The notes below the pieces were generated by a model, which made no database searches, was not told the origin of the DNA, and saw only the letters and a program-made list of their open reading frames with translations. From assembly GCA_964575335.1 (NCBI GenBank), contig CAZNPU010000017.1:1-63111 (forward strand): DNA of 63,111 nucleotides, given 5' to 3'. A program made the translations under genes and the position numbers. Shown in pieces: positions 45,601 to 55,072 of this stretch. Source of the DNA: CAZNPU01 sp964575335. GTDB lineage: Bacteria; Planctomycetota; Phycisphaerae; Phycisphaerales; SM1A02. Position 1 is the first letter of the stretch, and each line of letters begins with the position of its first letter.

Positions 45601-46152
45601 ATGGCCAAGCCGATTGCCAATCTCCGACTGTTTGTGGCGGCCTATCCGCCGCGCGAAACGGCTGAGGCAATGCTCGAAGCGCTGCGCACGCTGACGTTGC
45701 CGGATTACCGCATAACGCCGATTGAACAGGTGCATTTGACGCTCCAGTTCATCGGCGACACGCCAGCGCGCGATCTAGATGAGACGATTGAGTCGGTACG
45801 CCGCGCTGCTGGCGGATTGCAGGCGTTTGATCTTGTGCCCCAGCGGCTGATGACGCTGCCTGAGCGCGGCCCGTCGCGACTGGTGGCAGCGGAGACCGAC
45901 GCGCCCGCAACGCTGCTTGAACTGCAGCACCGCCTGGCGATGCGTCTGGCCAGACAGCCGCGGCAGCGCAAGGATCAGCGCTTCCGTCCGCACCTGACGC
46001 TGTGCCGCTTTCGTTCGCCGCAGCAGCGTGTGTATGTGGATGTGCCGCTTTCGCTTCCAGCGTATCGCGTGCATCGCATCGCGGTCATGCGCAGCACATT
46101 GTCGTCGATGGGGGCGGTGCATCACGAAGTGGCATGCGTCGATCTGCTGTGA
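45601..46152 (+). CDS. thpR: RNA 2',3'-cyclic phosphodiesterase ThpR
   Basis: 183 residues. The two HxT motifs of the 2H phosphoesterase fold are EQVHLTLQFIGD (His45) and FRPHLTLCRFRS (about 130). The N-terminus NLRLFVAAYPP is also typical. The family hydrolyses 2',3'-cyclic phosphates at RNA ends and was first known as a tRNA 2'-5' ligase. ATG 45601 is 14 bases after the exchanger stop. Confidence 0.92.
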   Translation: MAKPIANLRLFVAAYPPRETAEAMLEALRTLTLPDYRITPIEQVHLTLQFIGDTPARDLDETIESVRRAAGGLQAFDLVPQRLMTLPERGPSRLVAAETDAPATLLELQHRLAMRLARQPRQRKDQRFRPHLTLCRFRSPQQRVYVDVPLSLPAYRVHRIAVMRSTLSSMGAVHHEVACVDLL

Positions 46153-46261
46153 ATAAGACGCGATCGCTGTGACCAATCGGTCCAGGCAAGATTGTTTGAT
46201 GCGTCAGTATCTATGAGAAGCGCTGCTGGCACGACTGGAGAGATCGAATCAAAAACGAACA

Positions 46262-46284
46262 GCGGCGGCCAGATGCGCCGCCGC
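46262..46284 (-). terminator. Intrinsic terminator of the HU gene
   Basis: GCGGCGGC (46262-46269), loop CAGATGC, GCCGCCGC (46277-46284). On the minus strand the stem is followed by TGTTCGTTTTTGATT, a good T-run. It lies just downstream of the HU stop. Confidence 0.75.
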
Positions 46285-46312
46285 CTGCATCATATTGATC
46301 TGGAGAGATCAA

Positions 46313-46582
46313 TCAGATCGTCTCTTTCAGCGCCGGGCTTGGACGAAAGCCGACGGTGGTAGACGCCTCGAGCGGTATTGGCTCACCCGTAACCGGGTTT
46401 CGGCCGATTCGCGCCTTGCGGTATTTTTTGGTGAACGTGCCGAAACCGACAATCGTGACGCCTTCATGCTCTTTGATGCCGTTGGCGATGCAGTTGATGA
46501 CCGCATCGACCGCACGGGCGGCGGCAGCTTTGGAATCGCCAAGTTCAGACGCGACCGCTTCGATAAGTTGGCCTTTATTCAT
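46313..46582 (-). CDS. HU family histone-like DNA-binding protein
   Basis: 89 residues from ATG 46582 (GGAG six bases upstream). The start MNKGQLIEAVASELGDSKAA and the signature GFGTFTKKYRKARIGRNPVT followed by GEPIPL are HU/IHF hallmarks, including the Arg-Asn-Pro tip that intercalates into DNA. It bends and compacts DNA as a dimer. It has its own promoter and terminator. HU rather than IHF is favoured by the lack of a partner gene. Confidence 0.96.
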   Translation of the reverse strand: MNKGQLIEAVASELGDSKAAAARAVDAVINCIANGIKEHEGVTIVGFGTFTKKYRKARIGRNPVTGEPIPLEASTTVGFRPSPALKETI

Positions 46583-46661
46583 GCGAATCTCCATTGCGTG
46601 TGATAATCGTCCGGAATCGATCTGCCATGGAGCATCCAAGCGCCGGGAGCAGACAGGCACG

Positions 46662-46689
46662 ACTGTACAGCAGATGGGGGGACTGTCAA
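46662..46689 (-). promoter_or_regulatory. Sigma70-type promoter of the HU gene
   Basis: Read on the minus strand: TTGACA (46689-46684), 16-base spacer, TACAGT (46667-46662). It lies about 80 bases before the HU start codon. It is one of the best -35/-10 pairs in the window. Confidence 0.65.
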
Positions 46690-46815
46690 TCATCAAGTTG
46701 CGCTTGACAGATGCGGCGTGTTGCGCATGCGGTCGCTAGAGTGTGTCACCGTTGCGCAGCAACTGCAGCAGAAATAGCAGTGACGGCGATGCGCGACTTC
46801 TCGAGGATCAGCCAT

Positions 46816-47766
46816 ATGAGCAGTACCGATGATCTTGTGATTCAAACCGAGCACCTCTGGCCTGCTGCTGCAGCATGGCTGGCGGAACGCTGCCAACTTG
46901 TTGCGTGTTCTCACGACAGCGCTGAATTCCGCACGCTGCTGGCAAAGGCGCGCGGCCTTGTGGTGCGCACCTACACCATTGTCGATGAAGCGCTGCTCGA
47001 TCTGGCGCCACAGCTGCGCGTCGTGGGGCGGGCCGGCGTGGGGTTAGACAACATCGACGTATCTGCCTGCCGGCGGCGAGGCATCGAGGTTGTGTATACA
47101 CCTGACGCAAACACCCAAGCAGTTGTGGAGTTTGTGCTATGTCTCATGTGTGATGCGCTGCGGCCGCGCACGGTTCTGGATCGCGCGGTTGACGCGTCGG
47201 AATGGAATCGCCTGCGCGCTGAAACCGTAGCGCCCCGGCAGATGAGCGAATTGACGGTGGGCATTCTGGGGCTTGGACGGGTAGGCAAACGCGTCGCAAA
47301 AGTGGCCTCGGCGATTGGCTGTCAGGTTCTTTATCACGACATTCTCAACATTGAGCCTGAACAGCGCAGCGGCGCAGCGCCCGTGGCGGATGAATTCCTT
47401 TTTGAGCACAGCGACGTAATCACTGTTCATATCGACGGCCGGGCCAGCAATCGGCATTTTGTGAACGATCGACTGCTGGGGCACATGAAAGCCGATGCGC
47501 TGTTCATCAACACCAGCCGTGGGTTTGTGGTGGATAACCTGTCGCTGGCGCGATTCCTCACCGATCATCCACAAGCCCGGGCGATGCTTGACGTTCACGA
47601 TCCGGAGCCGTTCGGGCCGGAATACCCTTTGCTCGGCCTGCCCAACGCCACGCTGTTTCCTCACCTGGCCAGCCGCACCGAAACCGCCATGCAGAACATG
47701 AGCTGGGTGGTGCGCGATGTCGCAGCGGTGCTGGAAGGCCGTGCGCCGATGTTTCCCGCACCCTGA
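46816..47766 (+). CDS. D-isomer-specific 2-hydroxyacid dehydrogenase
   Basis: 316 residues from ATG 46816. LRVVGRAGVGLDNIDVSACR, the NAD loop VGILGLGRVGKRVAKVASAI, the catalytic Arg in LFINTSRGFVVD, the acidic partner region LDVHDPEPFGPEYPL and the catalytic His in LFPHLASRTETAM are intact. It oxidises or reduces a D-2-hydroxyacid such as phosphoglycerate, glycerate or a branched analogue. It lacks the ACT domain of full SerA and is shorter. Substrate not assigned. It runs in the same direction as the tryptophanase-like gene 159 bases downstream. Confidence 0.88.
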   Translation: MSSTDDLVIQTEHLWPAAAAWLAERCQLVACSHDSAEFRTLLAKARGLVVRTYTIVDEALLDLAPQLRVVGRAGVGLDNIDVSACRRRGIEVVYTPDANTQAVVEFVLCLMCDALRPRTVLDRAVDASEWNRLRAETVAPRQMSELTVGILGLGRVGKRVAKVASAIGCQVLYHDILNIEPEQRSGAAPVADEFLFEHSDVITVHIDGRASNRHFVNDRLLGHMKADALFINTSRGFVVDNLSLARFLTDHPQARAMLDVHDPEPFGPEYPLLGLPNATLFPHLASRTETAMQNMSWVVRDVAAVLEGRAPMFPAP

Positions 47767-47909
47767 GCGGCCTTGTCTTTTTCGGTTAGGTGCCGGGGTA
47801 CGCGGCCGGCGTTTTCAGCGAAAAAGTTTTCTCCCTCGCTGCTGCTGCGGTAGCCGATGTACAAAGGCAAACTGTCCTGTCTGGTACGCTGAGCGAGTCG
47901 CTGTGTTTC

Positions 47910-47915
47910 TATACT
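47910..47915 (+). promoter_or_regulatory. Candidate -10 of the tryptophanase-like gene
   Basis: TATACT, ten bases before ATG 47926 (seven before a possible TTG at 47923). There is no Shine-Dalgarno, and no good -35 is visible. It fits the leaderless arrangement seen at several other genes here. Confidence 0.35.
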
Positions 47916-47925
47916 GGTTGCGTTG

Positions 47926-49302
47926 ATGTCGCCGCTTACGCCGAATTTTGAGCCGTTTCGCGCCAGGATCGTTGAGCCGATCCCTCGCAGTACGCTGGAG
48001 CAGCGCCGCCGCTGGCTGCGGGAGGCGGATTACAGCCTGTTTCGACTTCCTGCTCAGCAGGTGATGATCGATCTGCTGACTGACTCGGGCACCGGCGCAA
48101 TGAGCAGCCGCCAGTGGGCAGCGATGATGCAGAGCGATGAGTCGTATGCCGGCTCTGCAAGTTACGAGCGTTTGACGGAAACATGCCGAGAGCTTCTGGG
48201 CATCAGCCACGTTGTGCCGGCGCCCCAGGGCCGCGCTGCGGAGCGGCTGCTGGTGGAAACGGTCATCGGCAAAGCAGCGACTGGCACGGGCATGGTCGTG
48301 CCCAACAATGCGCACTTCGACACCACGCGAAGCATGATCGAAGCCAGCGGCGCAGCAACCGTCAATCTGCTTGCCGATGCGGGTGAAGACCCAACCAGCG
48401 ATGCGCCGTTCAAGGGCGACATGGACACGGACAAGCTGGAGCGGCTGCTGAAAGAGCGGGCAGACACTGTGCCATTTGTCATGCTCACGCTCACGTGCAA
48501 TTCCAACGGCGGGCAACCGGTTTCGCTGGACAACCTCCGCACGGTGCGCGATGTGTGCGATCAGTACGGCAAGCTGCTTTTTCTCGACGCCTGCAGGGTG
48601 ATGGAAAACGCCTGGCTTATCAAGCAGCGCGAGCCGGGGCAGAGCGATCGTTCGATCGCGTCGATCGTGCGCACGATCTTCGATCACTGCGACGGCGCTG
48701 CGATGTCGGCGCGGAAAGATGGTTTGTGCAACTGCGGCGGCCTGCTGCTTTTGCGCAGCAGCGAGCTGTTTGCCAAGGCGTGCAGCCTGTGCGTTCTGAC
48801 GCATGGGTTTCAGATGAGCACCAACGGTGTGGCTGGACGCGATCTGGAAGCCATGGCTGTCGGCCTGTGTGATGCGATGGATGAGAGTTACCTTCAGCAG
48901 CGTGCTGCGATGATTGCATCCCTGGCGCAGCGGGCGGCAAGCGCGGGCCTGCCGGTGGTGCAGCCGACGGGCGGGCATGGGCTTTGGATCGATTCCCGGG
49001 CGTTCTGCTCACACTTAAGCAGCAGCGCGGCTCTTGAGGTCAGCCACGCAATAGCGTGCGCGCTGTATGAGCGCAGCGGCATTCGCGCAAGCTGCGTGGG
49101 GTCCGTGCTGCGGGATCAGCGCGGCAAGCCGATGGAGCTTCTGCGTCTGGCGATTCCAAGGCGAACCTATGGACCATCGCACCTTGAATACGTGGGCGAT
49201 GCGCTGATCGATCTTTATGCTCATGCGCGCGAGATCGAGCAGGTCAAATCGCATGCAGCAGCGCCGCTTAAGTATGTGGAGCCGGCCTACGAGGTGGCGT
49301 AA
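47926..49302 (+). CDS. Tryptophanase / beta-eliminating lyase family
   Basis: 458 residues. Family segments: VMIDLLTDSGTGAMSSRQWA then DESYAGSASYERL near 50-80; VPAPQGRAAERLL (phosphate loop); VPNNAHFDTTRSMIEASGA; LTLTCNSNGGQPVSL; LLFLDACRVMENAW; and the PLP lysine in AAMSARKDGLCNCGGLLLL. These PLP enzymes release indole, phenol or a thiol from an aromatic or Cys-type amino acid, giving pyruvate and ammonia. SARKDG is nearer to tryptophanase (SAKKD) than to tyrosine phenol-lyase, but substrate is unproven. No tnaC-like leader peptide or permease is adjacent. Confidence 0.85.
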   Translation: MSPLTPNFEPFRARIVEPIPRSTLEQRRRWLREADYSLFRLPAQQVMIDLLTDSGTGAMSSRQWAAMMQSDESYAGSASYERLTETCRELLGISHVVPAPQGRAAERLLVETVIGKAATGTGMVVPNNAHFDTTRSMIEASGAATVNLLADAGEDPTSDAPFKGDMDTDKLERLLKERADTVPFVMLTLTCNSNGGQPVSLDNLRTVRDVCDQYGKLLFLDACRVMENAWLIKQREPGQSDRSIASIVRTIFDHCDGAAMSARKDGLCNCGGLLLLRSSELFAKACSLCVLTHGFQMSTNGVAGRDLEAMAVGLCDAMDESYLQQRAAMIASLAQRAASAGLPVVQPTGGHGLWIDSRAFCSHLSSSAALEVSHAIACALYERSGIRASCVGSVLRDQRGKPMELLRLAIPRRTYGPSHLEYVGDALIDLYAHAREIEQVKSHAAAPLKYVEPAYEVA

Positions 49303-49418
49303 GGGTAAGCTGCGCTTTTGCGCCGGAGACGGCGGGGCATGCGGGGATGACGAATACGTTTCATTTTCCTACCATGCCCGCAACAACTTCTTTTTTCGCA
49401 TCAACCCCAGAATCCGCC

Positions 49419-50720
49419 ATGCCATTTGATATTGAATTTGTTCACGCCCGTCAGATTCTCGACTCCCGCGGCAATCCCACACTCGAATGCGAAGTCATGC
49501 TCGCCAGCGGCGACAGCGGTCGCGCTGCTGTGCCTTCGGGCGCTTCCACCGGCGAAAACGAAGCGGTGGAATTGCGCGACGGCGACAAGAACTTCTGGAT
49601 GGGCAAATCCGTGACGCAGGCAGTCGCCAATGTCAACAACACCATCGCGCCGAACATTCTCGGCCTTGATGCGCGCGATCAGGAAACCATCGATCGGATC
49701 ATGATCGACCTCGACGGCACGCCGAACAAGGCCAATCTCGGCGCCAATGCCATCCTGGGCGTTTCCATGGCCGTAGCTCATGCTGCGGCGACCGGCACAA
49801 GCCAGCCGCTGTATCGCTATCTCGGCGGCACTGCGGCAAAGGTGTTGCCCGTGCCCATGCTCAACATCCTCAACGGCGGCAAGCATGCTGACAACACCGT
49901 TGATTTCCAGGAGTTCATGATTCAGCCCTGGGGCTTTGACAACTTCAACGATGCGCTGCGCGCGGGTGTGGAAATCTATCACGCCTTGAAGAAAGTCCTG
50001 CACGACAAGAATCTCTCCACTACAGTGGGCGATGAAGGCGGCTTTGCGCCCAACCTCACCAGCAATGAAGAAGCCCTTGAAGTCATCGCGCAGGCGGTTG
50101 ATGTGGCAGGCTATTCGCTGGGTGAACAGATTTTCATCGCGCTCGACCCGGCCATGAGCGAATTGGCCAACGAAGCGAAAGCGAGAGGCAAGCAAGGCTA
50201 CTGCTTTTTCAAGAGCGATCCGAACCGCATCGCCACCAGCGATGAAATCATCGACCAGTGGGCTGACTGGTGCGATCGTTATCCGATTCGTTCGATCGAA
50301 GACGGCCTTGCGGAAGACGACTGGGACGGCTGGGTGAAGCTCACGCAGCGGTTGGGCGACCGCGTGCAACTGGTCGGCGACGATCTGTTCGTTACCAACC
50401 CACGCTTCCTCCAGAAAGGACTTGATAAAGGAGCGGGCAACGCCATTCTGGTGAAGGTGAACCAGATCGGCACGCTCAGCGAAACATTTGACGCGGTGAA
50501 CCTCGCCATGCGTAACCGCTACGCAGCGGTGCTGAGCCATCGCTCGGGCGAAACCGAAGACGCCACGATTGCTGATATCGCGGTGGCAACCAATTGCGGG
50601 CAGATCAAAACCGGCGCGCCGTGCCGCAGCGACCGCAACGCCAAGTACAACCAGTTGTTGCGCATCGCGGAAGAGCTGGGCGATGATGCGGTGTATGGCG
50701 GGTCGTTGTGGAACCGCTGA
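49419..50720 (+). CDS. eno: Enolase
   Basis: 433 residues from ATG 49419; the frame extends 24 codons upstream without similarity. Signature segments are ARQILDSRGNPTLECEVMLA, SGASTGENEAVELRDGD, NGGKHADNTVDFQEFMI, VGDEGGFAPNL, IRSIEDGLAEDDWDGW, LVGDDLFVTNP, ILVKVNQIGTLSET and SHRSGETEDATIADIAVATN. Catalytic Glu and Lys are in place. It interconverts 2-phosphoglycerate and phosphoenolpyruvate. It is convergent with dnaN with a shared terminator. Confidence 0.98.
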   Translation: MPFDIEFVHARQILDSRGNPTLECEVMLASGDSGRAAVPSGASTGENEAVELRDGDKNFWMGKSVTQAVANVNNTIAPNILGLDARDQETIDRIMIDLDGTPNKANLGANAILGVSMAVAHAAATGTSQPLYRYLGGTAAKVLPVPMLNILNGGKHADNTVDFQEFMIQPWGFDNFNDALRAGVEIYHALKKVLHDKNLSTTVGDEGGFAPNLTSNEEALEVIAQAVDVAGYSLGEQIFIALDPAMSELANEAKARGKQGYCFFKSDPNRIATSDEIIDQWADWCDRYPIRSIEDGLAEDDWDGWVKLTQRLGDRVQLVGDDLFVTNPRFLQKGLDKGAGNAILVKVNQIGTLSETFDAVNLAMRNRYAAVLSHRSGETEDATIADIAVATNCGQIKTGAPCRSDRNAKYNQLLRIAEELGDDAVYGGSLWNR

Positions 50721-50770
50721 AGCGCGTCACCCGTGCGCAATCGATTCAGAATAGATAGAGCGCAAAAGCC

Positions 50771-50796
50771 AAGCCAGGGACTTTTGTCCCTGGCTT
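50771..50796. terminator. Bidirectional terminator between eno and dnaN
   Basis: AAGCCAGGGA (50771-50780), loop CTTTTG, TCCCTGGCTT (50787-50796): a 10-bp perfect stem flanked by TTTGAG on the plus side and, on the minus side, TGGCTTTTGCG. It suits both convergent genes. Confidence 0.72.
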
Positions 50797-50882
50797 TGAG
50801 CATTTGGCATTGATTGAGTCAACTTCCGGTGCAACAGGGCATCACGCTGATTGAACGCTGCACCGAATCTTCTGATCACCGT

Positions 50883-52004
50883 TTACTGCAGGTTCACAGG
50901 CATGATCACGTAGGTGAATTCATTGCCCGTGCGCAGCACGCCCGGCTTGTTGGGGGCTTTGAGTTCAACAATCACCTCCGCGCCATCCACAACCTTCAGC
51001 GCATCGGTGATGAAGCCGGGGTTGAAGCCGATCTCCAGCGGATCGCCTTCGTATTTCTGCAGGTCGAGTTGAATTTCCGCTTCGCCCATTTCCGGCGCGC
51101 GGCTGGTGAGCGTGAGCTTGTTGCCTGAAAAGCTCATGCGAACGCCTTTGGATTCCTCGTTCGTCAGCAGTGCGGCCCGGCGAATTGCGCTGGAAAGCTG
51201 CGCGGAATCGAACGTTACGCGCTTGTCCTGATCCTTGGGAATGACGTCTTCAAACGGCGGGAACGCGCCTTCGACAAGATTCGTCGACAACACGGCTGCG
51301 TCAGCGCCCTCACCGACGCTGAACAGCGCCTGATTTTCCTCGATCGCCATTTTGATGGGCGTTTCGGGATCGCTGATGAGCTTGTTGATCAGATTCAGCG
51401 CCTTGGTGGGCACGATGCAACTGGATTTTGCCGGCGCTTCGCTGGCCGGCCGACACTCGCCGCGTGCTACCGCCAGGCGTCGGCCGTCGGTCGCCACGAG
51501 GCGGATCTTCTTGCCGTCGCGCTCAAACAGCACGCCGTTGATCGCGTAACGGCTGTGTTCGGCTGCTGCGGCAAAGAGCGTGCGGCTGATGAGCGTGCGA
51601 AGCTGGCCTGCATCGATTTCGCAGTCCACGTTGCTGTCGTCGAAATCGCGCACGACCGGCGCTTCCTTGGGGTCGTAGCCGAAGATCTTGAAATGCGAAT
51701 CCGAACCGCGGATATGCACCGCATGATCTTTGGTCTCAATCGTGAGCGTCGGGTCTTCGCTGGCGCGGACAATCTGAGCGAGCTTGTCCGACGGCACCAG
51801 AGCCTCGCCCTGTTTCTGCACGTCCACCTGGTCAACGCCCAGTCGCAAGCCAACTTCAAGATCAGTCGCGGCAAGCGTGAGCTGACCTTCGCCCGCTGAG
51901 AGCTTGACGCATTGCAGGATGGGCGTCGGCGTGCGGCTGACGACCACACTGCCGACAACATTCACCGCTTCAACCAACGCGGCTCGATCGCAGATTACCT
52001 TCAT
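50883..52004 (-). CDS. dnaN: DNA polymerase III sliding clamp (beta subunit)
   Basis: 373 residues from ATG 52004. The start MKVICDRAALVEAVNVVGSV, SRTPTPILQCVKLSAGEGQL, LISRTLFAAAAEHSRYAING, LVATDGRRLAVARGE and the end TYVIMPVNLQ follow the DnaN family across its three clamp domains. The C-terminal residues line the cleft that binds polymerase and other partners. dnaA does not adjoin it, unlike the common dnaA-dnaN order. Two DnaA-box-like 9-mers lie 150-170 bases upstream. Confidence 0.97.
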   Translation of the reverse strand: MKVICDRAALVEAVNVVGSVVVSRTPTPILQCVKLSAGEGQLTLAATDLEVGLRLGVDQVDVQKQGEALVPSDKLAQIVRASEDPTLTIETKDHAVHIRGSDSHFKIFGYDPKEAPVVRDFDDSNVDCEIDAGQLRTLISRTLFAAAAEHSRYAINGVLFERDGKKIRLVATDGRRLAVARGECRPASEAPAKSSCIVPTKALNLINKLISDPETPIKMAIEENQALFSVGEGADAAVLSTNLVEGAFPPFEDVIPKDQDKRVTFDSAQLSSAIRRAALLTNEESKGVRMSFSGNKLTLTSRAPEMGEAEIQLDLQKYEGDPLEIGFNPGFITDALKVVDGAEVIVELKAPNKPGVLRTGNEFTYVIMPVNLQ

Positions 52005-52154
52005 GGCTGGTAGGCCCTTTCTGAACGGATACGACATGTAGAGTGTAGCAGGCCTGTTCCTACGATGCGATTCCAAGGGCCTTGCAGGTCATCGGCGTGA
52101 GAAAGGCTGGAAAGTCAGGCAAAATTCTCCCTCCCCATTCGGCCGCACACCGGC

Positions 52155-52174
52155 TTATCCGCAGGTTGTCCACA
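52155..52174. promoter_or_regulatory. Two DnaA-box-like 9-mers upstream of dnaN
   Basis: TTATCCGCA (52155-52163) and TTGTCCACA (52166-52174), each one mismatch from the consensus TTATCCACA, in the same orientation and two bases apart. The position is within the dnaN promoter region. They could mark DnaA control of dnaN or part of an origin. Confidence 0.55.
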
Positions 52175-52260
52175 TGGATGAGCTTCGGCAATGGAGAATG
52201 GAGTAAGTCACGATCTGCACGCCGTGGCTGAATGCGGACACGGTGGAGTTATCAAAAGGA

Positions 52261-52296
52261 AACGACGCTGAACCCGTAACCGAGTTCAGCGTCGTT
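52261..52296 (-). terminator. Intrinsic terminator of atpD
   Basis: AACGACGCTGAAC (52261-52273), 10-base loop, GTTCAGCGTCGTT (52284-52296): a 13-bp perfect stem. On the minus strand it is followed by TCCTTTTGATAA. It lies about 100 bases after the atpD stop. Confidence 0.85.
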
Positions 52297-52394
52297 CAAT
52301 GTGCAGGTTCAAAGGCAGGCGGAGGTGTATGCGTGTGCGGCTTTGCTAGCAGCAACGCGCATCACCTGTGGAGCAGAAGCTTGACCGCCTCGTT

Positions 52395-53837
<1,443 letters not shown>

Positions 53838-53890
53838 GAGAGATAGTTCCTGACAGACAAAAAATAAGCCTGAGCTGACGCGCATCCAGC

Positions 53891-53925
53891 CCGTCCGGAC
53901 GGAGTTTGTGAGGATCTTCACAAAC
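53891..53925 (-). promoter_or_regulatory. Hairpins in the atpD leader
   Basis: In the roughly 100-base untranslated leader predicted for atpD lie the 12-base palindrome CCGTCCGGACGG (53891-53902) and a hairpin GTTTGTGA-6-TCACAAAC (53904-53911 / 53918-53925). They could control translation or mRNA stability; there is no resemblance to a known riboswitch that I can name. Confidence 0.5.
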
Positions 53926-53942
53926 GCCGGCGGGGGGTTGAA

Positions 53943-53971
53943 AGCATAGCGGCCCCAGCATCCTGTGCCAA
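53943..53971 (-). promoter_or_regulatory. Sigma70-type promoter of atpD
   Basis: On the minus strand TTGGCA (53971-53966), spacer of exactly 17, TATGCT (53948-53943). It is 106 bases before the atpD start codon. Confidence 0.65.
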
Positions 53972-54028
53972 GCGCGCAGCAAAAAACGCTGTATTGCCGG
54001 TACGCTCTGCCGCCTCGGTGGAAAGGGG

Positions 54029-54084
54029 GTCAACGTTGACCAAGCTAAACAAGTGCGCGCATGAGGCATCGCATGTGTTATGCT
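54029..54084 (+). promoter_or_regulatory. Palindrome and extended -10 upstream of the LURP-one-like gene
   Basis: GTCAACGTTGAC (54029-54040) is a perfect 12-base palindrome in the atpD/LURP-one divergent gap and could be an operator. TGT-TATGCT (54076-54084) is an extended -10, 35 bases before the start codon. No -35 is obvious. Confidence 0.45.
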
Positions 54085-54124
54085 CGTGGTGGTCAGAATC
54101 CGGTAAAGCCAGAAAGGGATGCTC

Positions 54125-55006
54125 ATGATCCCATCAGGCCAGCATGGCGACGTGGCGTTTGACGACCAGCACGGTGACGCAACGACGATCGAGTCGCTCT
54201 CGTCGGTGGAATCGTTCGCTGTGCCTGAAGCGCAGCCGCTCGTTGATGCATTTGATCGGGACAAGTACCTGTTCAAGCAGGAATGGCTTTCGCCGACGGA
54301 GCAATACAGCGTCTTTAACGAGCAGGGCGAGCCGGTGCTGTTCGTTCGCCGCGAGACGCATCTTCTGCGGAACATTCGGGCGTCTCTGACTGCATTGCTG
54401 GTGGGCGTCATCATCGCCGCAGCGACTGTTGCTTCCGCGGTCATCCTCACCAAAAGCAGCTCGCACAGCCATTGGCCGATCGTACTTGTATATGGCGGCG
54501 TGATACTGGCCCTGATTGTGTTTTGTCTGACGTACTTTGTGCTGTGTCCCAAGCGACACATCGAGTTCTTCACCGACGCAACGCAGCAGCATGAGGTGAT
54601 GACAGTCTTTCAGGATAAAAAGTTCTACTTTTTGAACGTCACCTACACGCTGGCTGATGCTGATCTGAACCTGCTGGGCTGGTTCCACAAGAACTATCTC
54701 TGGGATCTCTTTTGCAAGCACTGGTACTGCTATGACAGTGAAGGGCAGCTTGTCTGTGTTGTCATGGAAGACTCGGTGCTGCGGTCAATTCTGCGGCGGC
54801 TGCTGAGGCAGTACGGCGCATCGCTCATCGTCACCAACTTCATCTTCGTCGGGCCGGATCTGAAAACGAAACTGGGTGAATTCAATCGCCGGTTCATGCT
54901 GATGGATAGTTACGTGCTTGACATGACCAGCGACCCGGCAAGGCACATTGACCGGCGCATGGCCGTTGCGCTTGGCGTTCTGCTGGATATCGGCGAGCGG
55001 CGATAG
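54125..55006 (+). CDS. LURP-one-related / scramblase-like membrane protein
   Basis: 293 residues from ATG 54125 (AGGG seven bases upstream; ATG 54119 is possible). An acidic leader of 35 residues precedes the LURP-one/phospholipid-scramblase-type start KYLFKQEWLSPTEQYSVFNE and GEPVLFVRRE. Two membrane helices (ASLTALLVGVIIAAATVASA; PIVLVYGGVILALIVFCLTY) are inserted, then the beta-rich domain resumes (VFQDKKFYFLNVTYTLAD, WYCYDSEGQLVCVVMEDSVL). The C-terminus DIGERR is charged. Molecular role unknown. The fabZ-like gene begins 66 bases later. Confidence 0.7.
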   Translation: MIPSGQHGDVAFDDQHGDATTIESLSSVESFAVPEAQPLVDAFDRDKYLFKQEWLSPTEQYSVFNEQGEPVLFVRRETHLLRNIRASLTALLVGVIIAAATVASAVILTKSSSHSHWPIVLVYGGVILALIVFCLTYFVLCPKRHIEFFTDATQQHEVMTVFQDKKFYFLNVTYTLADADLNLLGWFHKNYLWDLFCKHWYCYDSEGQLVCVVMEDSVLRSILRRLLRQYGASLIVTNFIFVGPDLKTKLGEFNRRFMLMDSYVLDMTSDPARHIDRRMAVALGVLLDIGERR

Positions 55007-55036
55007 CGCCGCGGCGGGGCGGGCGCCTTCTTCTTG

Positions 55037-55064
55037 TTGATGCTGCTGCTGCGGTCGCTATGCT
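55037..55064 (+). promoter_or_regulatory. Candidate promoter for a leaderless fabZ-like mRNA
   Basis: TTGATG (55037-55042), 16-base spacer, TATGCT (55059-55064), eight bases before GTG 55073. There is no Shine-Dalgarno. It implies a transcript beginning at or next to the start codon. Confidence 0.5.
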
Positions 55065-55072
55065 GTACCGCC

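Larger units (their letters stand above)
52005..52394. other. dnaN upstream region
   Basis: 390 bases between dnaN and atpD. It holds a possible dnaN -10 (TACACT on the minus strand, 52047-52042) without a clear -35, two DnaA-box-like words, and the atpD terminator. No gene is present; in particular no atpC follows atpD. Confidence 0.5.

Noticed and set aside
47767..47925. tnaC-like leader peptide before the tryptophanase-like gene
   Set aside because: No short ORF with a Trp codon and no Rho-type boxA are visible; the candidate -10 is too close to the start for a leader.
47815..48978. 387-codon minus-strand frame opposite the tryptophanase-like gene
   Set aside because: Antisense shadow rich in His/Arg/Ala with no domain.
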